Part shown: positions 1 through 12,247 of the stretch, in pieces
Layout of the letters: each line of letters begins with the position of its first letter
Numbering within the stretch: position 1 is the stretch's first letter
Source of the DNA: Phocoena phocoena
Taxonomy: Eukaryota; Chordata; Mammalia; Artiodactyla; Phocoenidae
Direction: 5' to 3'
Length of the DNA stretch: 64,000 nucleotides
Assembly: GCF_963924675.1 (NCBI RefSeq)
Contig: NC_089219.1
Coordinates: 151,858,288 to 151,922,287 of the forward strand
The notes under the pieces: model-generated
Seen by the model: only the letters and a program-made list of their open reading frames with translations
The model's database searches: none
Told to the model about the DNA's origin: nothing
Program-made: the position numbers and the translations under genes

Positions 1-1084
1 TCAGAGCCTTGGTCTTAGGAAGCAATGGCAAACAGCTGTAGCCACTAGAACATGAGTCCCCCAGTGGTCCCTCTGCTGGTGTTATGGGAACTCCAACTGC
101 TTCCGGATAACTGCTGGCTCTGTCGCAAGCTTCCCAAGGCATCTGCTGTATCCTGTTCATTGTGGGACCCCACGTCTGGACTGTGTTTGGCCCTGAGGTG
201 TTTGACCCAGGGTTTCTGGATGTTGCTAGTGAAATGGGAATGCTTGAGAAAGGCCTGTCTCATCACCCCACACAGCATGGCCTGGAGAAAGGGACTAGAG
301 GCTGTTCGGAGGCTGATGTGGGATAGTATGGGGGTGACAGAGAGAGAGAGACAGAGACAGAGACAGAGGTAACGAGATAAAGAATCTAGTGGGCCAAGTT
401 GCCAGGAAGGTGCTGACTGGAACAGCAGGAGGCTCAGGAGACAGGGATGGGGTTTGGGAAGGGCTGGTGGCCAGTGGGCAGCCCTGTCCAGGCCTCTCCT
501 CTCTCCTCTTGATACCCTCTCACCTTGTTATTCCAGAGAAGGACACTTGGTGCCCAAAGGGGGCTCTTTCATTCCCAGGCCCAGTGACAGGCAGGAGGGA
601 GGGATAAAAAGAGAACAGGAGGAAAGGAGAGGCTGGAGGGAGGCTGGCTTGGGAAGTCCCCTCCCTGTGACTCCTGCCAACCCCAGGGCCATGGTTTGAC
701 CTTGCAGCCTGCCAGCTGCGTTCCTGGGGTATCGGGCGGGGTGAGAAGGTTGTGGGGGCAGGGGAGATGGAGACTTGTTCCCAGTAAATGGGGACAGCCA
801 CACCACAACGAACCCTGGGTTTGGATCCCAGGCTGCCCACCCTCCCCAGTTTCAGCAGGGCTGTGCCTGGTCATTCCGAAAATCAGTCTGAACAAGTTTC
901 TTTAGAATGGTATGTTGTTGCCAAGAAAAAAGGAGTCCTAGACACATCTCAGAGCCAGACTGAAATACACTAATTGTCTTGGTCACTTAACGGTTTGGTC
1001 AATGGCCCCTTCCAGGAAAGTGGGTAATTGAAAATTATAGAATAATAATGTCATCGCAGCTTTGGCGGCACGGAGGTGGTGGGA

Positions 1085-1225
1085 TTTGTAACCTGAAGAC
1101 TGGTCCTAGGCCCACCTCTGCCGCTTCCCAGCGGGCAGCTCACGGCAAGCCACTTACACTTAGCCTTTCTGAGCCTCAGGTGCTCTGCTATTAAATCAGG
1201 GATACGAAGCAGTGCCTGGAGAGGC
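1085..1225 (+). repeat. MIR SINE fragment
   Basis: Degenerate MIR order in sense: the CCACTTACACTTAGCC region, TGAGCCTCAGGTGCTC, then AAATCAGGGATACGAAGCAG and GCAGTGCCTGGAG. Old and diverged. Confidence 0.6.
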
Positions 1226-1698
1226 TGCCTGCAGAGGGAGTGAGATGTTACAGTCGGTCCTCCTGTGCTCACTCACTGGAAGCTTACCCCCTCCCTGCAG
1301 GCCCTGGGCTGCCCCAAAGAGCATCATCAGGCCCGGAGAAGTAGGCTCGCTGGGCAGAAAGGGTCAGAGAACCGGAGCCAGCTCCTGCCCGACGCCCCCG
1401 CCCCGCCCACTCCTGATGCCAGGCCCTCTGACTACCAGAGTGGTATCGAGGACCAAAGAGTCCTACCCCCCATTCTACAGATCAGGAAGCCGGCCCAGAC
1501 AGGGAAGAGAGCGAGTAATGCTGAGTGGGGACCCAGTTTCTGACTCCCAATCCAGGAAAAGGCCAGCGCGGTGTCGTGGAACGTCCCTCCCCTGGCCCTG
1601 GGTTCTGACGTTAATTCAGGCCAATGACAGGAAGGGCCCCACTCCCCCAAGACAGTCTAGGGAACCCTTCCTCAGGAAGCCTGAGAAACGTCCAGGTT

Positions 1699-1757
1699 AC
1701 TTTTTTTTTTTTTTCATCTTTATTGGAGTATAATTGCTTTACAGTGGTGTGTCAGTT
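1699..1757 (-). repeat. Small L1 3'-end fragment
   Basis: A T-run followed by TTTATTGGAGTATAATTGCT and TTACAGTGGTGTGTCAGT is the reverse complement of the artiodactyl/cetacean L1 3' end with its A tail. Confidence 0.65.
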
Positions 1758-2631
1758 ATTAGTAACGGCTCCACACGGAAGGTGCAAACGGGCCAGGGAG
1801 AGCAGGGAGCCAGGTGCCTGCCCCGCCAGCTGGCTGTGTGACCTTCAGCACACTGCGGACCTGTCAGCCCCGGTGCTCTGCCTTACCCAGAGGGCACACG
1901 TGATCACCTTGTCCTGCCATGGGTGCCTGCTCTGGCCTTCCTGGTTCTGTGATAATTGGAGGGGCTGCTAGGCTCCAAAGCAGGGGAAGGGCTTGAGCAA
2001 AACAGTAAGATGTCAGCCAGCTGTCCAGCCCTCCGCTGCCCAGGGGTGGGGAAGAATGCTGCTGAGGGCCAGCCCCATGCCACCGGGGTGAGCGACCCCA
2101 GGGCGGCACTCACATGCTCCTCACATTTTTACCTCAGGGGATTCCCCCTGTCCACCCTGGATAATCTCCTTCCCTGAAGGACCAGGGAAAGGGGCAGAAT
2201 GCAGAACCAGGAGGGGTCAGAGGCATCCCCAGCTCCCCTCCACCCCAAAAGGGCCCGGCAGTCTCCCAAGAGAGGAGCAGGGCCCGGGACAGGAACCAGG
2301 GGACAGGACACCCGCTGGGAGTGAGGGCAGGCTGGAGACTGCAGCGCAAGCCAGGGCGAGAGGGAAGGGGTGACAGACTGAGGGAGGGGCAGGCGGAAAG
2401 GTTCCCCCTCTAACTGGGTCCCCCCACACTGACACCCCAGCTTGTTTGACACCTTTTGTTAAGGCTGGGGGGACCCAGAAGGAGGAGCAAGGAAGCCTGT
2501 CTTTGGGGGGGGATCCCTGTTAGACTCAGATCAGGGGAGCACCCTCGCATGACGATGTTCCCTGGCTCAATGGGTGCTGGACCTGCAGGGAGTGCTCCTT
2601 ACACGCTGGTTGAACTTGCAGTTCCAGTGTC

Positions 2632-2890
2632 TGCCTGGAACACCTCTCCCCACGTTCTTTGCTTGCATGACTCTCTCCTGTCATTCAGGTGTCAGCTCAG
2701 AGAGGCCTTCCCTGACCACTGAGCTCAAGTAACCCCCAGCTCTGTAACTCTCCATCCTTACCCCGCCTTATTTCCTTCATTTCACTAAAATGATTCTCCA
2801 GAATGTAGGCTCCATTAGAATAGGGACCTGTGTCATATTCACCCCCAAAACAGGGTCTGGCTCCAGAGATAATTGTTAAATGACTGAATT
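2632..2890 (+). repeat. L2 LINE 3' end
   Basis: Ordered L2 3' landmarks: CTCAGAGAGGCCTTCCCTGA, a GTAGGCTCCATTAGAATAGG segment, and a TAAATGACTGAATT end. Confidence 0.75.
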
Positions 2891-2947
2891 AAAGGGTGGG
2901 ATGAGTTGTTTTTTTTTTGTTTTTTTTTTTTGGGGGGATGAGTTTTT

Positions 2948-3765
2948 TTAAATTAAAAAAAATGAAATAGAATTTATATACCATGAAATTAATCTATTCA
3001 AAGTGTACAACTCAATGGGTTTTTTTTAGTATATTCAGAGTTATGAACTCATCACCACAATTTAGAGCATTTACATCACCCCCAAAAGAAATCCCTTCCC
3101 CATTAGCAGTCACTCCCCATTCCTCTCTGCACCCCACTCTTAGCCCTAGGAAACTACTCATCTACTTTCTACCTCTATAGATTTTCCTACTCTGACCTTT
3201 CACATAAATGACACCATAACAGTATGTGGTATTTTGTGAATGGCTTCTTTCACTTAGCATAACATTGTCAAGGTTTACCCATGTTATAGCATGAGTCAGT
3301 ACTTCATTCGTTTTTATGGCTGAATAATATTCCATTGTGTGGAGAGACCACATTTTGTTTGTCCATCCATCCGTTGATGAACATTTGGTTTGTTTCCACT
3401 TTTTGGCTATTATGAATAATGCTGCTATGAACATTTATGTATAAGGTTTTTTTGTTTGTTTTTTGTTTTTGCGGTACGCGGGCCTCTCACTGCTATGGCG
3501 TCTCCTGTTGCGGAGCACAGGCTCCGGACGCGCAGGCTCAGCATCCATGGCTCACGGGTCCAGCCACTCCGCGGCATGTGGGATCTTCCCGGACCAGGGC
3601 ACAAACCCGTGTCCCCTGCACCAGCAGGCGGACTCTCAACCACTGCGCCACCAGGGAAGCCCCTGTATAAGTTTTTATGTAGACATGTTTTCAGTTCTTT
3701 GAGGAATATACCTAGGAGTGAAATTGCTGGGTCAGATGCTACCTCCCATGAAGAAATGGATTTTT
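2948..3765 (-). mobile_element. L1 LINE 3' portion (old, antisense), split by a CHR SINE
   Basis: Read on the minus strand, about 3434-3162 translates to the L1 ORF2 C-terminus, including LFIIAKKWKQ, then MWSLHTMEYYSAIK. The lower coordinates are its 3' UTR. The element continues across the SINE at 3446-3663 (TTTTTATGTAGACATGTTTT onward). It is inactive. Confidence 0.85.
3446..3663 (-). mobile_element. CHR-family SINE in an L1
   Basis: Reverse-complement tRNA-derived SINE: poly-T at its left end, GGGAAGCCCC head at its right. The B-box region reads (minus) in the GGACACGGGTT context. Flanked by an 8-bp duplication TGTATAAG (3438-3445 and 3664-3671). Confidence 0.93.
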
Positions 3766-5399
3766 AAGCAAGAACCATGTCTGGTGTCAGACCCCTAGGA
3801 GACCTTCAGCCCACGTTTGCTACATGCTGAAAGGTGGACAAGCTGCTGGAGGGAGAGGCAGAGGCTTTCTAGATGGGAGACTAACCAGGGTCTGGCTCAG
3901 AGAAGGGAACTGGCTTTTGTATTGTGATCCCAGAACCACAGGGGGCCAGCATCCTGGGGAAGTAGGTCAGATAGTGGCCTGGGGAACACTGCATGGAGAT
4001 TGGGTTTCATGCAGTGGGCAGGAGAGAGTCAGAGGTGGGCATTGGGAAGGCAGGGCTGCAGGAAATTGAGAAAAAAAGAAAGGTAGAGAAAGACATAGTT
4101 AATATAGCAAAGAGAATAACTCAAGCCTTCCTTTAAGAGCTTGTGTGCAGAGGAGAGGCCCAGGTGAGGCTGGGAAAAGGTTGGGGAAACTCTGAAAGCC
4201 ATTTATCTGCCCTGATGCCTTTGAGATAAAGGGGTTTCCCAACCTGCCCAGGGTGGTTAAACAGGTCCCCTTGAAACCAGGAACAAAACCCTAACGTTTT
4301 GTCTAAATACCCCTCCTCTTTCCTACCTGACAAAGCACATATCTATACACCCTGCCAACCAGGTGGCTTTGGGTTTGTCTCTTCTCTGAAAGGCTTCCTG
4401 CTCTCGATAAGCAAGGTTTTTCTAAGGAAGGTCTAGTCCACGTTTTTCTGGCCCTAACTGCACCCTTGTCCCTCTTGGCCTGCATGTGGTGGCCTCCTTC
4501 AAGATCTCTGTCAATGTCAGAAGAGAGAGAGAGAGCTGGTCCCATCCTGAGTGGAGGGCTCCTGCCCTCCTCTGCACCCCCTCTAACATCGAGGCTCTCT
4601 ACACCCAGTCCCTCTAATGCATGTCCCTTTGGAGGCATCCAGAAACTCTGCTCAGCCCTGGAACTCAGTCTGGGCCAAGGAGTAGGCAGGACTTGAGCAG
4701 GAACCCTAGAGAAAGAGTGCTCCCCTGGCTCTCCTCTGCCTGGTGTGTGTCATCCTGCAATTCTCCCCACTCCCGCGCGACAGCTGGCCCTCCCGTCCCA
4801 ATTTGTTAAACCAACCCTCCTCCCGCAGTACCAGACTAGCTACACCAGCAGTGATCACGTAAGCTGAAAGCACTAGCAGTGGTATTAGCATTTTAACTTG
4901 TGGTGAAGCCCCAAGGAATCAAGCTGTAGAGGCTGGTTTCAGGGCTGGTGGAGGTTCTGTTTGCTTTGGGGGATGGAGGATCGCGATAAGCTGTCCAGCC
5001 CTAGCTGGGTGACGACTCCTGTCTACACACAGGCCATCCCTGTGATGTCCCTCTATTTCCACTGAAGTCTACTTTGCTCTTAACCAAGGGAAGAGGTTCT
5101 TTAAGACATTTTGTCTTTCGGTGGGAGGACTGAGGGTCAGAATTGAAACCTGAACCACTGATGGGACTACTCCCCCTACTCCACCCTACCCCCACCCCTC
5201 AGATCCCAGCCGGAAGCCCCAGAGGCCCATAGTTTCCTTCCCAGCAGTGTCAGCTCAGGAATACCCAGCCCACGAGTACACACAGGGATACTCATGCCAT
5301 GCCTCTGCCTGGTGAGTATGGGTTATAACTTGTACCCTTCAGAGCTGAAGCTGACGACTACGAAAAAGCAAGAGGGATTTCCAAAGTATCTTGTTCTAG

Positions 5400-5612
5400 A
5401 CACAAATGTGCGGGTTCATATCCTCACTAGCTTAATAGCTGTGTGACCTGGGGCAAGTTTCTCAACCTCCTTGTGCTTCAGCTTCCTTACCCACAAAATG
5501 GAGACAACAGCAGTACTCTGCAGGGTTGTTGTGAAGGTTAAATGAATTGATACAAGTGAGGTACTAAGTAAGCAGTGCCTGGCATCGCCTAAACACTCCA
5601 TAAAGCTAGTTA
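5400..5612 (+). repeat. MIR SINE, near full length
   Basis: Clear MIR landmarks in order: TAGCTGTGTGACCTGGGGCA, then CTCAACCTCCTTGTGC, AAAATGGAGACAAC, AGGGTTGTTGTGAAGG, and CAGTGCCTGGCA. Confidence 0.9.
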
Positions 5613-7099
5613 TTATGGCTACCGTGATCATTCTTTTCTGTGAGCCAGTTTCCTGAGGCAAGACCCTTTCCACTGCCTGTTCAGAGCCCCTCGTTGAGTA
5701 AGGAGCCCTGAGGGAGGCACAAAACAAGCAAGGAAGAGCTGGCCCAGCTTGTTGTGTATCTCTGCTGTTTTTACAAAGCCTGGCGTGCCAACCTGCCATT
5801 TAGAATGATCCTCATTCCCTTTCCTGTTCTTTGCACTACACAGGCTCCTAAAAAGTTCCAGGTAAGGGAGCTTTTGTAAGTCAAAATACTTGAAAACAAA
5901 ACCAGAAAAATACCCTGACTGATTTCTAATTAAACCTCTAGGCAGAACTAGAAAGGATCTGGAGCTTTTTCTTAAGATTTTCGGAGTCCCCTATGCATGC
6001 GATCCTGTACAAAACCCACAGAAACACTATTGTACACAAGGAGACTTGCTTCTCAAGAGGACACCTGGGTCTACACGAGGATTTTGGTAGTGGGGATAAT
6101 CACTCCCTAACTGATGCTTTGTCAGCTGGGTCGCTTAATGTGGGGTCCATATGTATAGACACCTATGCTCCTCTCCATCAGCTCCAGAAGTGAGGTGGAG
6201 GGGGAAACCCACCTCACAGATACCTCTAGCAGTGAGCCAAAGGGCAGAGCCCTTGGTGCAGAATGGCTCCCCAGAGGCTTCAACTGTGGTTTTGTTCCCA
6301 GACGCCTGCTCGCTTGAGTCCATGCAGTCCAGGAAACCACCCAGCCAGAAGCCAGGATTAGGGAAACCTCCAGCAGCCTCTGACTTGCAAGTCATCTAGC
6401 CCCTGCTTTGGGTCTGCTCTCCCAGTTGCACTAGGAGAGTGAATCCTACTGCCTTTCCAAAGGGCTCCGTGGAGGTGGCCCTGTCGAATTTGAGGCGGGA
6501 GATTGAGGCTCTGCAATGGTATCCCAAGGGGCATCTCTGGGGGCCATGCCAGGCAGAGGCCAGGGAGGAGTAACATGGGGTGGGGGAAAGCGGAGGGGGA
6601 TCCTGGCAACAGAGCTGGAGTGTCACCTCACTAAGCTATGGGTGAGTCACCCTGTGCCTCCCCTACATGAACCCAAGTGCTAAGGTCCTGTTTGTCTCAG
6701 AGGCAGAAGGATGCCACCTCCAGGGGCCCATGCAGGAACCCTGGCTCCCTCAGGAGCAGGACCACACAGGACCCACCTGCCCCGTGGCCGCCCAGGGGAA
6801 GGGACACCCTGTGTCAGCTGATCTGGAGCTGAGGATCTGAGTGGAGCACACCCCAGGGCACTCTGTCCAGCCACAGCCAGCTCTGGCACTGGGCACGGCC
6901 CCTGAGGTGACACTCCCTCTCCTTCCACCTCACTTCCAATTCTGTCGCCCACCCCCGGCAGCAGGGGCTGCAGACAAGACAAACCTCAGGTCTGCCGTGC
7001 AAGAGGGCGACCCTCCCACCTCTGCAAACTGCCTCACCCCTTTCCCTCGGGGTGTGGGCGGGAGAAGAGGGGTGAGAGCTGAGTCTATGCCCTCACAGG

Positions 7100-7870
7100 G
7101 GCGAGCGAAGGCGAATAAACAATCCAGAAGTCACCTTCAGTCTCCAGAGAGAGTTTTGCGGGGAGAGCTGGGGTGGGGGAGGGAGGCAGCCCTCCAGCTA
7201 AGGCTGCGCATGGCTAGCGTAGCGGGGAGGGGTGGTCGCTGCCTTCCAGAAGGCAGGGACAACCAGCGGCCCGAGCCCCGCGGGGGCAGAGACGAGCGCG
7301 GCGGGAAGGGTCGGAAGGGTCGGGGGGCTGCGGCCCTCGGGCGCGCGGACCGGTCACTCACGTCCTCTTGAAGACGCCCCCGAGGGCGCTGCCCAGCAGG
7401 AGGCAGAGCTGCTGCGAGAAGAAGACCCAGGAGATCTGGGGCAGCGAGCTGTGCGTCTGGCAGCGCAGGTCCAGCAGCGTGGGCCCCAGGAAGGCGATGC
7501 ACAGGCCGAAGCTGAAGAAGACGCTCCAGTAGGTGAGCGTGGGCTGCAGGTTGCGGCGGAGCAGCCCTGACACGCGGACGTCGCAGCCCATGGTCCCGGC
7601 TGGCGGCTGCCGGTCAGGGCGCGCGCGGTGCCGAGTGCCGCTTCGCCCGCGGGAGAGCCAGCAGGGCTGGGGAGGCCAGGGCCGGGGGAGGGGCGGGGAG
7701 GGGCCGCCCGGCGAGGGGCCCCGCCCTCAGGCCCAGGGAGCACCGGGGGCGCCTGGGCCGCCCGTGGGCACCGCGTCCGGGCCAGCGCCTTCCTCGTGCG
7801 GTGCCAGGCGCCGGCCTCCCCTCCTTCCTGAACTCACGTTTCCACCCTCCCCCGGCCTCGGGAGACCAAC
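7100..7870. promoter_or_regulatory. MFSD4A: CpG island and probable MFSD4A promoter
   Basis: This block is visibly much richer in G+C and CpG than its surroundings, densest between about 7250 and 7780, and brackets the MFSD4A start codon. The promoter should lie just upstream of the ATG (above 7591 on the minus strand). No TATA box is evident, which fits a CpG-island promoter. The exact transcription start cannot be placed. Plus-strand open frames here are by-products of high GC. Confidence 0.75.
7362..7591 (-). CDS. MFSD4A: MFSD4A coding exon 1 (partial gene, start codon present)
   Basis: This exon encodes the first 76 residues plus two bases of codon 77 of a major-facilitator-superfamily membrane protein that I recognise as MFSD4A; its N-terminus reads MGCDVRVSGLLRRNLQ. 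Two hydrophobic stretches fit the start of a 12-helix transporter: about residues 20-41 and 50-72, the second ending in a GSALGGVFKRT loop typical of the MFS motif after helix 2. The start is ATG at 7591 with purine at -3 and G at +4. The exon ends at a canonical GTGAGT donor (7361 downwards). The remaining exons are not in the window, because the gene runs off the left edge. The exon lies in a CpG island. Family knowledge places the protein in membranes as an orphan transporter; its substrate cannot be told here. Confidence 0.95.
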
Positions 7871-9120
7871 CGGGAGCCGCTCTTCACCGCCACCCCCGCT
7901 CCCACCCAGCTCCGCGTCTCTCCAGCCTTTTTATCCAGCCCCCCAGGGTTGGAGGGCCTGGACGCCCATTTTAGAGCTGGGCAAACTGAGAGCCTGAGAC
8001 GTCCTGTAAGTACACCGAGAGGCTGGGGAGCAGGATCTTCCAGCGCTTCTCCTTCGGGGCAGCTGCAAACCCTCCCCAGACACCGATCTGGCCTGTGCTT
8101 TGGCGGTAAAGGAAACACCGAGCCCTCCCCCCTTAAACCTAGGGGCTTCACTGATGGACTTCGGGGTCTGACAGCATCCCATCTTACCCTGGAATAGAAG
8201 GCAAAATTTCATACATACGTTTTTTTCTTGGTAGAGTATTCATGGCTTTCACCAGAAAGGTAGTCACTCTCCGCTCCACGGAAGGGCCTGAGAGCCGGTC
8301 TTCGCCTGCCCCATCACATTGGCGCCCTGTACAGGTGCGGGATGGAGGAAGATGTAGACGTTCTTCCAGACTCCATCTCTCTCCCTTCTTCCTAGTTGGG
8401 GGAAGGGTGAGGAGAGGGCGGGAAGAGCAGGGCAGTGACTTGAAGGAATTCTGAAATAACCCTCTAGGAAAAGAAAAAAAAGAGAGTTCTGAAGAAAATT
8501 GCTTTTTTTTTGTTTGTTTTTTTGTTGCTGGAAAAAGCTGGATGGAGGGTGGAGTGGGAGGGTGTTATATTCCAGACTGGGAGTCCTTCCAGGATCCTGC
8601 AGCTGACACAGGCTGTTACTCCCCCCAAATGGCCACGGGGCTGTTGGGTCCCGTGTAGTCCTGCTCATGAGGCTGCCAGACACCTTTCCTGTGCTGACAC
8701 CTGGAAGCAGAGCAGAAAGGTCCTTCAGGGTCACTCTGCCCAAGTGTCCTAGTAGTAGCAGGAGCCATGACATCATGACCACTTGCCCACCAAGGGGACC
8801 AGGGCTGAAAGGGCTGAGCAGATAGGTAGGTGGGTGTCCCCATGACAGCTTGGCATGTGGTGGGGCAACCAGCTTCTCTTGCAGGTGCCCTCCCCCCTCA
8901 CAGTGGCACCCTAGCATCTGCTCCATTCCCCTAGGTTGTGAACACCGGGGAGGAGAGCCCCAGGGTCCCTCTGGCTCAGTTGGTCTATAGGTGACGACGG
9001 TTACTTATTCAGTGGCGATAATGATGGGCCTGCACAGTACTTGCAATTAAGTAAAAAGTTATCCTCTGGGGGGAAAAAGCAAAACTAAGTAATAACTACC
9101 AATGTTTGAGTCCTCTCTGC
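7871..9120. other. Intergenic, nothing recognised
   Basis: Upstream flank of MFSD4A. It holds T-runs at about 8219-8228 and 8502-8526 but no gene, RNA or repeat that I can identify. Confidence 0.5.
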
Positions 9121-9129
9121 CACTCAAAG

Positions 9130-9535
9130 AATTCCAGAACCATAGAAGGTTCAGAGTTGGAAGGAGCCATCTCCAGTTCAGTCCCGTATCCCCACCCCAT
9201 CACTGCTGATAAATGCTTGTCAGTATTGTTCTTGAGTGATACCTCTTACTGATGGGGACCTTACTTATCATTTCCTGGGGGGCAGCCTCCAGTGTGGTTC
9301 AGCTCTGGTTGTAGGAAAGCTTTTATGTGGAACTGAAATGCTTCTCCCTGTGGCTCCCCACTGCCACCCACAGGACAAGACTATTGCTTTGTGCGTGTTA
9401 GCCCTTCACACACATAGTGATCTCACCCACCACCACTCCCCCCGCCCCCCTGCACTTGGCTTTTCTAGCCCAAATTCCTGAAATTCTTTCATAATTTTCT
9501 TGGATGGTGCTTCCCAGTTACATCACCCTACTGGT
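9130..9535 (+). repeat. Ancient CR1/L3-type LINE fragment (tentative)
   Basis: The GTTGGAAGGAGCCATCTCCA motif and a diverged run through GGAACTGAAATGCTTCTCCC resemble old CR1/L3 3' sequence. Assignment is by feel, not alignment. Confidence 0.35.
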
Positions 9536-9589
9536 TCAGATCCTTGGGCCACAGTGGCAGTGACTCAGGTCAGTGAGGAAGCCCACCAT

Positions 9590-9740
9590 GTCTGGAATGC
9601 TAAAAGCATTCTATAACTTGATCTGGGTGGTGGTTACACAGCTGTAAACATGTAAATATTCATTAGGCTGTATGCTTATGATTTGTGCCTTTCACTGTAT
9701 GTGAGTTATACTTCAGTAAAATAGGAAAAAGTAAAAATAA
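9590..9740 (+). repeat. L1 3' UTR fragment
   Basis: GGTGGTTACACAGCTGTAAA followed by TATACTTCAGTAAAATAGG is a standard old-L1 3' end in sense orientation. Confidence 0.7.
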
Positions 9741-9804
9741 GTAGACAAAAACAAAGTGAGACACCCCACTGTGAATGCAGTACCCAGTCACCTTATAGTG
9801 AAAG

Positions 9805-9914
9805 GCCTTCCCTTCTTCCTTCCCTCCCTCCCTCCCTCCCTTCCTTCCTCCCTCCCTCCCTTCCTCCCTCCCTCCCTTCCTTCCTTCCTTCCTTCCTTCC
9901 TTCCTTCCTTCCTT
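9805..9914 (+). repeat. Polypyrimidine tract (CCCT)n/(CCTT)n
   Basis: About 110 nt of almost pure C/T made of CCCT and CCTT blocks, a mirror-like homopyrimidine run that could form triplex (H) DNA. The open frames it creates are artefacts. Confidence 0.9.
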
Positions 9915-9989
9915 GGTGGTGTGGGGCCCTTGATCGGAGAAAAACAGATAAGGAAACAAGCAATAAGGTACATTTTGTAATAGGCATGC

Positions 9990-10660
9990 TTTGAGAGCCT
10001 GGGGGGGTGGGTGGGCAGTGTCTAATTATGCCTGGGAAGGCTTCATGGAAGAGGTGATTACTGTACTGAATCAGGAAAGGCAAGTATGTGAAAAGGTTTT
10101 GCTTATGTGCTCTTTCTTCTCTTTCTCTATCTCCTCTGTTTTCCAGAATCACATTGTCCACCTCCTCCAGGAAGCTTTCTCAGCAAAATTCTATCCAGCC
10201 CCCAAATTCCAGCAAGCCCCCTCCACTCCTTTCACCCTCCAGTCTTCATAGTGTCAGCTATTACATTTAACCAAGTGTTAGCTTCCTGTTCTTGCCACCC
10301 TGCCTCTCCTGCAGCCAATTAAACTGTGGGTTCTTCCTTAAGAAAGGGCTGGGACTATACTTACCTATATTTCCAACTCCCTTCCTTTACCCTGTGCCTC
10401 ACAGAACACCTTGCAGATAGCAAGTCCTGGATGAGTAGCTGGGAACTGAATTATTTATATAACACCTTTGCAATTATTTTTGATTTTCATTTACATACCA
10501 TATCTTCCAGTAATAACAAGTTTCCCAAGGGCAGAGTCTATCCTATATTGCCTTTGTGCTGTGTATTCAAACGTCTAGCCCTAGCTGGGCACCCTTTGGT
10601 CATTCTTAAATTTGAAAGAAATTGGGTAGTCCCTTAGCCATTCTCTGATTTACCTCCTTC
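9990..10660 (+). repeat. L2-like LINE remnants (tentative)
   Basis: Scattered L2-type pieces: CCACCTCCTCCAGGAAGC and a CCCAAGGGCAGAGTCTATCC segment followed by CTAGCCC. Boundaries are uncertain. Confidence 0.4.
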
Positions 10661-10794
10661 TAAATTGGAAGGAAATTACCCTTACCTCTCACAAGCTCTG
10701 GAAAGCAGTTTGAGACCCCAAAATATGGAAGACTGAATAGACTGGCAGAAAGAATCTGAAGGAGTGAAGTGTTCTCAAGCTCTTTCCTGAAATC

Positions 10795-10990
10795 TGTTCT
10801 TTTGCTTCAAGCATCATCTCCTCCAGGAAGCTTTCCCTGACCTTCCTAGAGTCCCTCCTTGGGGCTCCCAATGTAAATCATTGCTAATTACCTGTTTACT
10901 GCTGCTTTTTCAAGGCAGGGCCCATGGGGTTTGTTCTTCACTGGGTGTGGGGATTGACTCCTTGGTGAGAGATGTTTGCACTACACTGAC
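10795..10990 (+). repeat. L2 LINE fragment
   Basis: CTCCAGGAAGCTTTCCCTGA, then GTCCCTCCTTGGGGC and AAGGCAGGGCCCATG match the L2 3' region order. Confidence 0.55.
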
Positions 10991-11890
10991 TCCTGCTAAC
11001 ACCTGGAAGTTTACAAGCAATAAATCAACTGCATGTCTTGGACTATGGATAGGTGATCAACATCCTGGAAATACTCAAGGAGAAAGCAAACAAGATAATG
11101 TAACACAAAGTGAAATAAGAACTAGGTACCCTCACCGTGATTCTTTTACATGCAACACGGCTGCCCAGATTCCTGAGTGTAGAAATGCACATGATGTGCA
11201 TTTTGTTTTTGTTACTGTTTCTGTTAGGATTGAAAACCTTAAATGTTAGGAAAATGTACAAAAAGAAAAGGTCTGATTATAGCAGCCTAGAGGGGAGTCA
11301 CTTGGACTTGGGCCTGATTTCATGCTTGGCAGGATCCTCTAAGTGACCATGGACCTGCCCTCGTCCCCAGGGCCCTCTGATCTCTGCTTCCCAGACTCTC
11401 AGGAGGCCAGGCAGGAGCAGTAGAGTGAAGTCTCCAGTTCAAGATCATTAAGCATACCCTGCGGTTCCTCTGGCCTCTCTAGGGTGTGAGGCTGCCCCTC
11501 CCCTACTTCCGGATTTTGTGTTCTCCTCCACATCGTTGCCTGGCTGGCCAGACTTGGAGAGTGAATTGGCAGGCTCTGTCTGGGGGTGGCATGGGGTAGG
11601 TTGCAGACAGCTTGGTGCCAAGGACTGCACCCAGATGACCCAGCCACCCTACCACCCATGAACTCAAACAGCAGAGATGGGTGTGTGTACAAATATCCAG
11701 GTGAACTGAGTTCTTATCTGCATGGAGGGTGAGAGGGGTGGTCGCTGCAGATGCCAAGAGGGATAGGAGCAGGTGAAATGGCCCAGAAGCATCTTAAGAG
11801 TTAGACCAGTGGCCGCACGCATCCTGGAGAGAATGTTGCATAGCACCTGGCATTTAGTTGGTGCTTAAAAGTGCTAGTTGAAGCTAGTCT
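10991..11890. other. Intergenic, nothing recognised
   Basis: No gene or confident repeat seen; short open frames on both strands show no family features. Confidence 0.5.
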
Positions 11891-11894
11891 AAAT

Positions 11895-12230
11895 TTGAGA
11901 GTTGGAAGGACTCTCTGAAATTATCTAGTGCAACCTCCCACTCAGAAACGGAATTCCATTTATAGCATCCCTGCAGGTAGCCACAGCTTCAGCACGCTCA
12001 GGCTTGAAGTCAGAAGAATCTAGTGAGAAGAATCTATAAGACCTGTGAAAAACTGAGCCTCAGTTTTCTCCTCTCTGAAATGGGGAGAATAATTCCTCCC
12101 TTACTGACAGAAAATGTAGACGGAGTGTATAACACAGGAGCTAGTACCCTAGGTTCTCAATAGATTATTGTTAATAGTATTATATTTATTATCATCAACA
12201 ACAACTCAAAATGATCTCCTGGTCTTGCAC
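11895..12230 (+). repeat. CR1/L3-type piece followed by MIR
   Basis: GAGAGTTGGAAGGACTCTCT resembles an old CR1/L3 segment. From about 12050, GAGCCTCAGTTTTCTCCTCT, then AAATGGGGAGAATAAT, is MIR. The CR1/L3 segment may resume at 21134, beyond the inserted MER20 and ERV. Confidence 0.5.
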
Positions 12231-12237
12231 GCTAGAA

Positions 12238-12247
12238 CAGTGGCTAA
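12238..12247 (+). mobile_element. MER20-type hAT element, left end (split by ERV)
   Basis: CAGTGGCTAA is the hAT terminus, preceded by the 8-bp flank CGCTAGAA. The element resumes at 20962 and its right flank is CCCTAGAA (7 of 8 matching). Confidence 0.75.

Larger units (their letters stand above)
1..7361 (-). other. MFSD4A: MFSD4A intron 1 (partial)
   Basis: Sequence downstream of the exon 1 donor on the minus strand. I found no match to the next MFSD4A exon on either strand, so exon 2 is inferred to lie outside the window. Apart from the MIR, L2, L1 and SINE relics listed separately, nothing is recognisable in 1-1084, 1758-2630, 3770-5390 and 5613-7100. A short GA-rich run sits at about 341-369. 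Confidence 0.8.

Noticed and set aside
7232..7997. Plus-strand open frames opposite MFSD4A exon 1
   Set aside because: By-products of the CpG island and of antisense reading of a real exon.
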